From: Sutcliffiella horikoshii
Lineage (GTDB): Bacteria; Bacillota; Bacilli; Bacillales; Bacillaceae_I
Assembly: GCF_002157855.1 (NCBI RefSeq)
Contig: NZ_CP020880.1
Span: forward strand, 3,596,001-3,660,000
Length of the DNA stretch: 64,000 bases
Reading direction: 5' to 3'
Numbering within the stretch: position 1 is the stretch's first letter; every line of letters starts with the position of its first letter. The translations under genes and the position numbers were made by a program. Shown here piece after piece: positions 38,623 through 46,477 of this stretch. Below the pieces are notes generated by a model. It had not been told where the DNA came from and did no database searches. It was given only the letters and a program-made list of their open reading frames with translations.

Positions 38623-39099
38623 TTAGATGAATAAGTTCACATTACCTTCAGAAGCATCGCCTAAATATGCACCAACCCCTGCGTACTCAATACCGTCGAT
38701 CATTTCTTCGTGCTTCAAGCCAAGTAAATCAACCGTCATTTGGCAACCTACAAGTTTAACATCCTGTTCTTTTGCCATTTCAATCAAGCTTGGTAAAGAT
38801 TGAACGTTATGCTTTTTCATGATGCCTTTAATCATTTTTGGACCCATTCCTGCCATGTTCATCGTAGATAATGGTAACTTGTTAGCTCCGCGCGGCATCA
38901 TTTTGCCGAACATTTTCTCAATAAAGTTTTTCTTTACTGGAACAAGCTCCTCTTTACGAAGTGCATTTAATCCCCAAAATGTGTGAAAAATCGTTACTTC
39001 GTGATCATAAGCTGCAGCACCGTTCGCAATAATATAGGCTGCCATCGCTTTATCATAATCACCGCTGAAAAGTACAATCGTTGTTTTTTTCTTTTCCAT
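38623..39099 (-). CDS. DsrE/DsrF-like sulfur carrier protein
   Basis: A 158-residue DsrE-like protein with FSGDYDKAMAAYIIANGAAA at the N-terminus and a candidate sulfur-carrying cysteine at Cys119 (KLVGCQMTVDLLG). DsrE2-type proteins trap sulfur from rhodanese and TusA partners. The neighbours here (TusA before it, rhodanese after) fit a relay DsrE-TusA-rhodanese. Confidence 0.85.
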   Translation of the reverse strand: MEKKKTTIVLFSGDYDKAMAAYIIANGAAAYDHEVTIFHTFWGLNALRKEELVPVKKNFIEKMFGKMMPRGANKLPLSTMNMAGMGPKMIKGIMKKHNVQSLPSLIEMAKEQDVKLVGCQMTVDLLGLKHEEMIDGIEYAGVGAYLGDASEGNVNLFI

Positions 39100-39138
39100 G
39101 TTAAGATCCTCTCCCTTTTGTTTTTGTTTTATCTGTCG

Positions 39139-39366
39139 TTACGCTTTTTTAATATAAAAAGTAAATACGTCGTTCTCTTCTTTCATATCTAATAACTCGT
39201 TTCCAGTTGCTTTGCACCATGCAGCAAGGTCAGTCTTCGCACCTTTGTCTGTCGTGATAACCTCTAAGATCTCACCTACGTTCACTTCATTTAAAGCTTT
39301 CTTCGTTTTCACTAATGGCATTGGGCAAGCTAATCCTTTTGCGTCTAATACTTTGTTTACATTCAT
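39139..39366 (-). CDS. tusA: TusA-family sulfur carrier
   Basis: A 75-residue sulfur carrier with Cys14 in GLACPMP. Its sequence is close to the N-terminal domain of the TusA-rhodanese fusion at 37346, so the two arose by duplication. AGGAGGAATTACAC gives the start. First gene of the operon, about 205 bases downstream of a promoter, with five CstR-type sites in that leader. Confidence 0.9.
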   Translation of the reverse strand: MNVNKVLDAKGLACPMPLVKTKKALNEVNVGEILEVITTDKGAKTDLAAWCKATGNELLDMKEENDVFTFYIKKA

Positions 39367-39387
39367 GTGTAATTCCTCCTAATATTT

Positions 39388-39591
39388 TTACCCCTGGGGG
39401 TATTTATTTTATTAAAAAAATATAGTTAATATCTTTATACCTGGTAGGGTATAATATTCTTCAAAAAAATATTCGAGTTGTTGCCCTCTATACCCTTAGG
39501 GGTATAATGACATATAAAAAAATATGATGCAACCTTTCATTTAAATACCCTAGTGGGTATCGATAACTCTATAATATACCACTTGGGGTAT
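39388..39591. promoter_or_regulatory. array of five CstR-type operators before tusA
   Basis: Sites of the form ATACC-N6-GGTAT, 16 bases each, lie at 39388-39403 (TTACCCCTGGGGGTAT), 39437-39452 (ATACCTGGTAGGGTAT), 39490-39505 (ATACCCTTAGGGGTAT), 39545-39560 (ATACCCTAGTGGGTAT) and 39576-39591 (ATACCACTTGGGGTAT). They fit the CstR/CsoR consensus ATACCCCYAGGGGTAT. Start-to-start spacings are 49, 53, 55 and 31 bases. Confidence 0.82.
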
Positions 39592-39599
39592 ATTATCAA
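39571..39599 (-). promoter_or_regulatory. promoter of the sulfur operon with the operator in its spacer
   Basis: TTGATA (39594-39599) and TATTAT (39571-39576) on the minus strand are 17 bases apart, and the operator at 39576-39591 fills the spacer. Transcripts would carry about 200 bases before tusA. Confidence 0.72.
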
Positions 39600-39610
39600 G
39601 TACTTTTTTA

Positions 39611-39871
39611 CTATCTGCTTTTAATGAGAAGATCAACTGCTTGTTGAACCATTTCGCTGGTCTCTTCACCTTTTAGTACATTTTCTCGAACGCATTGCTC
39701 CAAGTTTGTACTAACGATGACGCCAATGGCACGTTCAATTGCAGTGGTTGCAGCATTTAACTGTGATACCACATCTCGGCAATCTTCACCTTGTTCCATC
39801 ATATGAAGAACACCCCTGATTTGCCCCTCGGCACGTTTCAAACGATTCTTCATCTGGTTTGTGTATTCCAT
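39611..39871 (-). CDS. cstR: CstR-like persulfide-sensing repressor (CsoR family)
   Basis: An 86-residue CsoR-family repressor. Copper-sensing CsoR uses Cys-His-Cys. Here Cys31 (EDCRDVV) and Cys60 (NLEQC) are kept, but the His position four residues before Cys60 is Asn, the change seen in persulfide-sensing CstR, whose two cysteines join through a polysulfide bridge. Numbering from ATG 39871 (MEYTNQMK) gives Cys31 and Cys60; a start at 39880 adds three residues, with AGGAGG only three bases away. It sits upstream of the sulfur operon, with an operator in its own promoter. Confidence 0.85.
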   Translation of the reverse strand: MEYTNQMKNRLKRAEGQIRGVLHMMEQGEDCRDVVSQLNAATTAIERAIGVIVSTNLEQCVRENVLKGEETSEMVQQAVDLLIKSR

Positions 39872-39924
39872 AGCAGACATGCACCTCCTGTTGAAAATAA
39901 TGTAGTAACAATGTCTATGCTCAT

Positions 39925-39953
39925 ATATTATACCCCCGAGGGTATATTGTCAA
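39925..39953 (-). promoter_or_regulatory. cstR promoter with operator between -35 and -10
   Basis: TTGACA (39948-39953) and TAATAT (39925-39930) on the minus strand are 17 bases apart. The spacer contains ATACCCTCGGGGGTAT (39930-39945), so the repressor should block its own promoter. Confidence 0.78.
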
Positions 39954-40100
39954 CCCTTTTAGAAAGAATTCTTTTTCTTCCTTATTATATAAAATGCAGT
40001 TAGTTAGAATCATTTATACCATTAGTATGAAACCTTCATTTAATAAAATCGTTTCAACAAACACCTATTTATGATAGGATTATTCTTGTACATTGTTTGC

Positions 40101-40112
40101 CGAAACGTTTCG
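40101..40112. promoter_or_regulatory. LacI-family operator before GH35
   Basis: CGAAACGTTTCG, a perfect 12-bp palindrome, 55 bases before the GH35 start. The same core occurs at 47917, 54826 and 54892. Confidence 0.75.
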
Positions 40113-40124
40113 ATTTAATATTTT

Positions 40125-40140
40125 TTGTAAGCGCTTTTCT
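40125..40140. promoter_or_regulatory. candidate cre site before GH35
   Basis: TTGTAAGCGCTTTTCT; on the other strand GAAAAGCGCTTACA matches 12 of 14 positions of TGWAANCGNTNWCA. It lies between the LacI operator and the ribosome site. Confidence 0.5.
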
Positions 40141-40166
40141 ATTTTACATTAAGGGGATGAAAAGAC

Positions 40167-42587
40167 ATGATTGAAATTAAAAATAAACAGATACTTATAG
40201 ATGGAAGTCCCGTACTTATTATGTGCGGAGAGATACATTATTACCGTTTGGAGCGAAAAGATTGGCAGGACCGCATCAACAAACTGAAGGATGCAGGCTG
40301 TAATGCTGTAGCAACATATATCCCATGGTTGTGCCATGAACCGGTGGAAGGACAGATGGATCTTGATGGCCGCACTCGACCGGAATTGGATTTGGGTGCA
40401 TTTATCGACCTTTGTGCCGAAAATGATCTATATTTCTTTGCGAGACCAGGCCCGTTCATTATGGCAGAAATGAAAAATGAAGGAATACCTCATTGGGTAT
40501 CTAAGAAGCACCCGGAAGTTGTTCCAGTCGGTTGGGATGGAAATGCAGCAACCACACCAACACTCGACTACTTGGCTCCAAACTTTTTAAAAGAAACAAA
40601 AAAGTGGTATGAGGCAGTGATGGCAGTCATCGCTCCCCGCTTGCACACAAACGGCGGCAATATTATAGGAGTACAGCTTGATAATGAAATTGGCATGCTA
40701 TCTTGGGTCAGCAATTGTCCTGATTTGACAGAGCAGTTGTTGGAGGACTTTTCTCGTTGGTTAAAAGAGAATTACGAAGAGGCGGAGTTAAAGGAGCGAT
40801 ATCCATTTAATCTGCATGATGCATCCGAGAGAATCACTGGTATCCGCTCTCCAAAAGAAGAGTATGCAGCCGAATTGATGCGTGACCTTGGGCATTACAT
40901 GAGAGATCGCTTTGCACGCTATGTCGCTATTTTGCGGAATTATGCCGAAGAGTTCGATGTGAAAGATGTTCCATTTATCGTCAATATTCACGGAACAGGC
41001 GGCGGCCGCGGATTAACGTATCCGATTGGAATCTCTCAGCTTTATGAGTCCTATACCCAAAGTGAGGGGTATCTGTCCGGTTCTGATATTTACTTCGGAG
41101 ACTTGGATATGGAATCATTCCAAGATCTTTACTTGATTAATGGTTTTATGGATGCAGTTCACAATCCTGATCAACCTTTGACTAGCGTCGAGTTCAATTG
41201 TGGTGATGGCAACTTTGGGGAAACATATGGCGGTCGCTATGACGTATCCGCAGCCGATTTTAAAACAAGAATGTGTGTCGCACAAGGAAATCGTCTGATT
41301 AACTATTACCTGTTTACAGGTGGGTATAACTATAAAATGGATGAAGCAGCAGGCGACGGAAACGGACGTATTGCTTCTACTGGAGAGCGTCACGGTTTTG
41401 CGGCACCGGTCAATCCAGAGGGCAAGCTCAACTACACTTTCCCTCGCATGGCCCGTTCCATCAAAACGATGATGGCAGTCGGGGACAAGCTCGCCGCAAT
41501 GGATGAAGACCGAGATGCTGTAGCATTTGCGTTTATCCCGGACTATTATATGACCGAATATCGTTATCCTGAGAGCATGAAAATGCGAGAGATTGTAGAC
41601 AACATCACGATGCATCGTGGGGCAGGTGCGTGGGAGATTGTTGCGCGGGCCATGCTGCTTGGAAGCTACCGTTTCAGTTCCGTGGATGTGCAAAATAAGG
41701 TGTTGGATCCTGAAGTGACCAAGGCGCTAGTGCTACCTTCTGCCCGTTATATGGACAGAGAAGTCCAGTTGAAATTGGTGGAGTATTTGCAGCGTGGTGG
41801 AGGAATTCTGTTGTATGGCGAGGTTCCGACTTTTGATATGGAAGGCAAGCCTTTTACCGCACTTGCAGATGCACTTGGCGTGAAGCCTTTAGCTGTAACA
41901 TTCAATGAACATGGCCGCTTTATGTCCTTAACTGCAGACGGATGGGCAGCCAATCGCCATGAAATCCGCACTTATTTTACACAGACATTTGAACTTGGTT
42001 CTAGTGCGGAAGCTATCATGCGTGTGACCGAATCCGATGATGTATGCGGTTTTGACGCGAAGGTTGGCAAAGGGCGTGCCATCGTGCTTGCTACAGCTTA
42101 CCGTTGCGATATCGACCTTTTTAAAACTGCCTTGGAGCGACTTGGTGCTGTGGCGGGTCTAACTCATGATTGCGGGTACCATGGGATTTTCTCGACTTCT
42201 GTATCTAATGGCGATGAGCGTTTTATTCATCTATTGAATTTGGATGGATTTGAGAAGGAGATTCAGGTTCGTTTAGACGGTGAGGTGTTTTTGGAAGGCC
42301 GCACGTTCACCCTTCAAAGTAAAGATGGTGTGATGTTACCGATGAATGTATCCTTGGAGAGACCGGGAGTGAAAATAGTTTATTCGACTGCTGAAATTAT
42401 GGAGGTTTCCGCTGACTCCATTGCCTTCCGACTGACACAAAGCAGTGACAGCATTCTCTTGGAAACAAACAGGGGTGTGCTGGAGAATGCTAATTATCAT
42501 GTAAAAGAGGTTGATTCTTCAAAAGTATTGATTACTTCTAAGAAACATGGAAAAATTGATGATCATTTGGTGGTCAAATTTAATTAA
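40167..42587 (+). CDS. GH35-type beta-glycosidase / transglycosylase
   Basis: An 806-residue cytoplasmic enzyme with no signal peptide. The N-terminal TIM barrel has GH35 landmarks: SPVLIMCGEIHYYRLERKDW, YIPWLCHEP, FARPGPFIMAEMKNEGIPHW and VQLDNEIG, in which Glu174 is the likely acid/base. Glu342 in TSVEFNCGDGNFGE is a likely nucleophile. The C-terminal half has a beta-galactosidase trimerisation-like domain (RGGGILLYGEVP) and a beta-sandwich. Known GH35 enzymes are beta-galactosidases, but at least one acts on beta-1,2-glucans, and the shared operator with the GH94/GH3 genes suggests the latter substrate here. It is on the opposite strand and ends at its own terminator. Specificity is inference. 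Confidence 0.8.
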   Translation: MIEIKNKQILIDGSPVLIMCGEIHYYRLERKDWQDRINKLKDAGCNAVATYIPWLCHEPVEGQMDLDGRTRPELDLGAFIDLCAENDLYFFARPGPFIMAEMKNEGIPHWVSKKHPEVVPVGWDGNAATTPTLDYLAPNFLKETKKWYEAVMAVIAPRLHTNGGNIIGVQLDNEIGMLSWVSNCPDLTEQLLEDFSRWLKENYEEAELKERYPFNLHDASERITGIRSPKEEYAAELMRDLGHYMRDRFARYVAILRNYAEEFDVKDVPFIVNIHGTGGGRGLTYPIGISQLYESYTQSEGYLSGSDIYFGDLDMESFQDLYLINGFMDAVHNPDQPLTSVEFNCGDGNFGETYGGRYDVSAADFKTRMCVAQGNRLINYYLFTGGYNYKMDEAAGDGNGRIASTGERHGFAAPVNPEGKLNYTFPRMARSIKTMMAVGDKLAAMDEDRDAVAFAFIPDYYMTEYRYPESMKMREIVDNITMHRGAGAWEIVARAMLLGSYRFSSVDVQNKVLDPEVTKALVLPSARYMDREVQLKLVEYLQRGGGILLYGEVPTFDMEGKPFTALADALGVKPLAVTFNEHGRFMSLTADGWAANRHEIRTYFTQTFELGSSAEAIMRVTESDDVCGFDAKVGKGRAIVLATAYRCDIDLFKTALERLGAVAGLTHDCGYHGIFSTSVSNGDERFIHLLNLDGFEKEIQVRLDGEVFLEGRTFTLQSKDGVMLPMNVSLERPGVKIVYSTAEIMEVSADSIAFRLTQSSDSILLETNRGVLENANYHVKEVDSSKVLITSKKHGKIDDHLVVKFN

Positions 42588-42593
42588 AACAGG

Positions 42594-42643
42594 TGTCCAG
42601 ATACCCTTCCTCTTCATAGGAGCACGGTATCTGGGCATTTTTA
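42594..42643 (+). terminator. terminator of the GH35 gene
   Basis: TGTCCAGATACC pairs with GGTATCTGGGCA and is followed by T residues. Confidence 0.85.
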
Positions 42644-42656
42644 CTGTAATTTAGTC

Positions 42657-42740
42657 GAGTTCGTGCGGAAACAGGGTGAGTTTGTGCCAAAATGATGAAA
42701 GTTCGTGCCAAAACCAATCAAGTTGATGCCGATTTCCCAA
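42657..42740. repeat. four tandem 21-bp repeats
   Basis: Four exact-length units starting at 42657, 42678, 42699 and 42720, with consensus like RAGTTCGTGCCAAAAYNAAT. They differ by substitutions but not in length. They lie between the terminators of two convergent genes. Confidence 0.72.
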
Positions 42741-42746
42741 AACCAC

Positions 42747-42787
42747 AAAAAAACAGGTAGCCCCCTTACTCCGGAGGCGACCTGTTC
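42747..42787 (-). terminator. terminator of the isomerase gene at 42797
   Basis: AACAGGTCGCC pairs with GGGCTACCTGTT around CCGGAG (imperfect), followed by TTTTTTTG on the minus strand. Confidence 0.75.
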
Positions 42788-42796
42788 AACAAAACA

Positions 42797-43555
42797 TTAC
42801 ATTCTATCCATCATCCCTTGCAAGTTCCCAATACTCACCCGCAAACTGTCCAAAGGATTCCCCGGGCACACATCTTGCTCAATGATGTACCACTGTACGC
42901 CGTTCTCTTCTCCCCAACGCAATACCGGTTCAAAGTCGATGACCCCTGTTCCTACTTCTGCAAAGCTTCCTTCTTCACCTGCAGCCATATCTTTCATATG
43001 TAAAGTTGGAACACGGCCAGCTAATGGTGACAAGAATTCCAGAACATCACGACCAGCTTTCGTTACCCAATAAACATCCAATTCGGCATGCAGCAAGTTA
43101 TCAGCACTTGGCTCTAATAAATATTCCAAGACTACCTTACCGTCAATTTCCTTATGAAACTCAAAATCATGGTTATGATAACTGATCGTGTAGCCGTCTT
43201 TTTTCAACACAACAGCAAGCTCGTTCAACTCAGCCTTCAAAGAAACATAATATTCCTCCGTACGGTCCTCTTCTAGCACATAAGGCATAACAAGATGTTT
43301 TGTACCAAACAATTCCGCTTCATCCAACACAGCAGGAAGCTCGTTACTTAATCGATCCAAACCTACGTGCATACCTGCAACAGATAACCCTAATTCCTTC
43401 AATGCTGCCGCAATTTCTTTTGGATCATGGCCGTAAAGTCCTGCCATTTCCACTCCAGCATAGCCCATTTCTTTTAGTTCTTTAAGTACTCCGATAAAAT
43501 CTTTTTCCAATAGATCGCGCACCGTGTATAGTTGCGCGGCAATTTTATGCTTCAT
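42797..43555 (-). CDS. sugar phosphate isomerase/epimerase family protein (TIM barrel)
   Basis: A 252-residue AP-endonuclease-2/xylose-isomerase-like TIM barrel (MKHKIAAQLYTVRDLLEKDF). Metal-ligand landmarks are GYTISYHNHDFEF, LHAELDVYWVTKAG and VPTLHMKDM. I start at 43555, which has AAGGAGGCGG upstream; the ATG at 43588 would include the intergenic hairpin's flank. This family isomerises or eliminates keto-sugars and inositol derivatives. A strong terminator separates it from the gene before it. Confidence 0.78.
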   Translation of the reverse strand: MKHKIAAQLYTVRDLLEKDFIGVLKELKEMGYAGVEMAGLYGHDPKEIAAALKELGLSVAGMHVGLDRLSNELPAVLDEAELFGTKHLVMPYVLEEDRTEEYYVSLKAELNELAVVLKKDGYTISYHNHDFEFHKEIDGKVVLEYLLEPSADNLLHAELDVYWVTKAGRDVLEFLSPLAGRVPTLHMKDMAAGEEGSFAEVGTGVIDFEPVLRWGEENGVQWYIIEQDVCPGNPLDSLRVSIGNLQGMMDRM

Positions 43556-43579
43556 CCTCAACCGCCTCCTTATTTTAAA

Positions 43580-43610
43580 AACAAGCAACCAAATACGTTG
43601 GTTGCTTGTT
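43580..43610 (-). terminator. terminator between the two isomerase genes
   Basis: AACAAGCAACC and GGTTGCTTGTT pair around an eight-base loop, with TTTTTAAAAT after it on the minus strand, 15 bases after the upstream gene's stop. It should reduce expression of the last gene. Confidence 0.85.
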
Positions 43611-43624
43611 CACAATAGCTAAAC

Positions 43625-44593
43625 TTACACCCACCACATATCAGCAGGTTGTTCTTTGATCAACACAGATTGAAGGTTCGTCACCGCACGTGCAAATCCT
43701 TCTTCAATCGACATGATCGGATCCTCGTGCTCGATGCTGACTACATAATCGTAGCCATAAGTGCGCAGGGCACTCATCATGTCCGACCACTCTTGGACAC
43801 TATGACCACATCCAACAGAACGGAAGCTCCATGCGCGAGTTTGGACTTCGCCGTATGGCTGCATGTCCGTTAAGCCGTACATATTCACATTATCCTGATC
43901 GATGTAGGTGTCTTTTGCATGGAAATGATGGATTGCTCCAGCTTTTCCTAAAATTTTGATTGCTGCAACAGGATCGATTCCTTGCCACCAAAGATGACTT
44001 GGATCCAAGTTTGCGCCAATTGCAGGGGACGTTAACTCACGAAGTTTCAGCATCGTGTGCGGCGTATGTACCAAGAATCCGCCGTGCAATTCAAGACCTA
44101 TTTTGATATTACGCTCTTCTGCGTACTTCCCTACTTCTTTCCAGTAAGGTACAAGCTTTGTTTCCCACTGCCATGTTAGTACGTCGCCATACTCATTTGG
44201 CCATGGTGCAACAGGCCAGTTTGGCGCTTTCGCATTTTCGCTGTCACCAGGTACGCCGGAGAAGCAGTTTACTACTTCCACTCCTGTTAATGCAGCAAGT
44301 TCAATCGTTTTTAGTAATGTTTCATGGGATTCTTTTGCAAAAGCCTCATCCGGTGAAATTGGGTTACCGTGGCAGCTGAATGCACTGATTTGCAAGCCGC
44401 GGGAATGGATTTCCTCCATATAAGCATTGCGTGCCCCTTCATCTTCTAAAAGAGTATCCAATGGACAATGGTTGTTGCCAGGATAACAACCAGTACCGAT
44501 TTCCACTGCTTCTAGTCCTGCCGCTTTTACATAATCCAGCATTTCTGTGAAAGATTTATTTGCAAAAAGGACTGTAAATACGCCTAGTTTCAT
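43625..44593 (-). CDS. sugar phosphate isomerase/epimerase family protein (TIM barrel)
   Basis: A 322-residue TIM barrel of the AP-endonuclease-2 family (MKLGVFTVLFANKSFTEMLD). Metal-binding segments are IGLELHGGFLVHTPHT, ANLDPSHLWWQGIDP, IHHFHAKDTYID and VVSIEHEDP. Homologues are found with Gfo/Idh dehydrogenases and ThuA proteins in sugar catabolic operons and may act on 3-keto glycosides. It follows the Gfo/Idh gene by 15 bases in one operon. Confidence 0.8.
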   Translation of the reverse strand: MKLGVFTVLFANKSFTEMLDYVKAAGLEAVEIGTGCYPGNNHCPLDTLLEDEGARNAYMEEIHSRGLQISAFSCHGNPISPDEAFAKESHETLLKTIELAALTGVEVVNCFSGVPGDSENAKAPNWPVAPWPNEYGDVLTWQWETKLVPYWKEVGKYAEERNIKIGLELHGGFLVHTPHTMLKLRELTSPAIGANLDPSHLWWQGIDPVAAIKILGKAGAIHHFHAKDTYIDQDNVNMYGLTDMQPYGEVQTRAWSFRSVGCGHSVQEWSDMMSALRTYGYDYVVSIEHEDPIMSIEEGFARAVTNLQSVLIKEQPADMWWV

Positions 44594-44608
44594 TAGTGTT
44601 CACGCTCC

Positions 44609-45646
44609 TTAGTTCAATTCGTTTTGGATGTTGACAATCTTCTTCGTTTCGTTGGATTCAAGTGCTCCTAAAATAACCATCAAGGAGTTCTTGCCTTCGT
44701 TTCCGTCTACAAGTACTTCTTTATTTTCTAAAATGCTTGCTACAAAATGGTCGATTACATGAGAACCAGTTTGCCCGCCAGCGTCATTGCTTTGAATTTT
44801 GCCTAATTCGTAGCGAACTGTTTCACCTGTTGCATATTGTACGACTAAAGAGTGAGTCGGATCATCTTCAAGACGAAGAACCGCTTTTTCCGCATAGATG
44901 ATTGTGGAGTTATCTTCACGTTTGTAAGACCAGCTAGCAGCAAGTGTTCCAACGATACCGCTTTCTGTTCTTAACGCGCAAACTGCCGTGTCATCCACAT
45001 CTGTATTTTCTTTGGAAGAAGTTTCGATGAATGCTCCCACTTCCACAATTTCTTCCCCTAAAAGGTAGCGCATCAAGTCGGACTTGTGCACGCCAAGGTC
45101 TCCCATCGCACCGATGAATGCTTCTTCTTTACGGAAGAACCAGCTGTCTTTTCCGTCCACACTCCAGCCTTCAGGTCCAGGATGTCCGAATGCTGTACGG
45201 AAGCTGTAGATTTTTCCGATTTCTCCGCTTTCAATCAGTTGTCTCGCTTTTTGGTGGGATGGAACAAAACGTTGGTTGTGCGCGATCATCAGTTTTTTAC
45301 CAGATGCTTTTGCTGCAGCAATCATTTCATCCGCTTCTTCTTTTGATGTTGCCATCGGCTTTTCACATAAAACGTTCGCTCCAGCTTTGGAAGCATAGAT
45401 GGATACAGGCGCATGCAGGTAGTTCGGTGTGCACACACTCACAACATCCAATTCTTCACGGTCAATCATTTCTTGATAACTTTCATATGCTTTTCCGCCG
45501 TAAGTTTCAACAGCTTGCTCGGCGCGTTCTAAAACAACATCACATAGTGCAACAAGCTCCACATTTGGGTTTGCATGGTACTCCGGTAAATGGCGGTGCT
45601 TCGCGATACTTCCGCATCCTACTACTCCAACTCGTAATTTCTTCAT
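44609..45646 (-). CDS. Gfo/Idh/MocA family oxidoreductase
   Basis: An NAD(P)-dependent sugar or polyol dehydrogenase of 345 residues. The Rossmann motif is VGVVGCGSIAKHRHLP and the catalytic Lys is in CEKPMATSKEEAD. The C-terminal half is the alpha/beta substrate domain. It sits between the ThuA-like gene and the isomerase, as in operons that oxidise glucosides at C3. The substrate is not fixed by sequence. Confidence 0.87.
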   Translation of the reverse strand: MKKLRVGVVGCGSIAKHRHLPEYHANPNVELVALCDVVLERAEQAVETYGGKAYESYQEMIDREELDVVSVCTPNYLHAPVSIYASKAGANVLCEKPMATSKEEADEMIAAAKASGKKLMIAHNQRFVPSHQKARQLIESGEIGKIYSFRTAFGHPGPEGWSVDGKDSWFFRKEEAFIGAMGDLGVHKSDLMRYLLGEEIVEVGAFIETSSKENTDVDDTAVCALRTESGIVGTLAASWSYKREDNSTIIYAEKAVLRLEDDPTHSLVVQYATGETVRYELGKIQSNDAGGQTGSHVIDHFVASILENKEVLVDGNEGKNSLMVILGALESNETKKIVNIQNELN

Positions 45647-45659
45647 TTTGTTATCCCCC

Positions 45660-46382
45660 TTATTTGCTTTTGATTTCTTCTAATGGTTTTGCATTTCCGT
45701 AATATACATCGCCGATTGTTGTCGGTTTTGCCCAGTTAACGGCATTCTTGATAACTTTTTGTACTTTTTCATGATAGTAAGTCGGGTATGTTTCATGTCC
45801 TGGACGGAAGTAAAATACTTTCCCTCTTCCGCGCTTATATGTGCAACCGCTGCGGAATACCTCTCCACCTTCAAACCAGCTCACAAATACTAGCTCGTCC
45901 GGATCTGGAATATCGAAGTGCTCGCCATACATTTCTTCGCGCTCGATATCAATGTGCTCCCCGATTCCTTCTGCGATTGGATGGCCTGGTGATACGACCC
46001 AGATGCGTTCTTTCTCGTCCGCTTCTCTCCATTTCAGGTCACAAGTTGTACCCATCAATGTTTTAAAGATCTTAGAGAAATGACCAGAGTGAAGAACGAT
46101 CAATCCCATTCCGTCTAGTACTCTATTCTTTACGCGAGTAACGATTTCATCGCTCACATCGTCATGCGCCACATGGCCCCACCATAAAAGAACGTCAGTG
46201 TTGTTTAGCACTTCTTCGGTAAGTCCGTGTTCTGGCTCATCCAATGTAGCGGTTCTTACTTCGTAGTCTTCTTCTTTTAGGAAGGAAGCGATGGCACCGT
46301 GGATACCTTCTGGGTATACTTCTCTCACCTTTTCGTTTGTTTGTTCATGGCGGTTTTCATTCCATACAGTTACTCTGATCAT
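45660..46382 (-). CDS. ThuA-like trehalose-utilisation family protein
   Basis: A 240-residue ThuA family protein with the flavodoxin/glutaminase-like fold ([54 protein letters not shown]). In rhizobia ThuA/ThuB work on 3-keto trehalose and related disaccharides. It is the first gene of the four-gene run ThuA-Gfo/Idh-isomerase-isomerase, behind a variant LacI-type operator. Confidence 0.83.
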   Translation of the reverse strand: MIRVTVWNENRHEQTNEKVREVYPEGIHGAIASFLKEEDYEVRTATLDEPEHGLTEEVLNNTDVLLWWGHVAHDDVSDEIVTRVKNRVLDGMGLIVLHSGHFSKIFKTLMGTTCDLKWREADEKERIWVVSPGHPIAEGIGEHIDIEREEMYGEHFDIPDPDELVFVSWFEGGEVFRSGCTYKRGRGKVFYFRPGHETYPTYYHEKVQKVIKNAVNWAKPTTIGDVYYGNAKPLEEIKSK

Positions 46383-46463
46383 TGATTGTTGCCCCTTTCC
46401 TTACTTATAATCTATTTTATTTGCAAAATCTCTAACTCTATTAATTGGTTGTGGTTATACGTG

Positions 46464-46477
46464 TGGGAACGTTTCCA
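46464..46477. promoter_or_regulatory. variant LacI-type operator before the ThuA operon
   Basis: TGGGAACGTTTCCA, an imperfect palindrome around AACGTT, about 85 bases before the ThuA start. It differs from CGAAACGTTTC at the outer positions, so assignment to the same repressor is tentative. Confidence 0.5.

Noticed and set aside
39611-39880. Copper-sensing CsoR
   Set aside because: The His four residues before the second Cys is Asn, and no copper transporter or chaperone is near. The operon is entirely sulfur chemistry.
41115-41693. A 192-codon minus-strand frame inside the GH35 gene
   Set aside because: It lies antisense within the conserved GH35 catalytic region and shows no recognisable domain.
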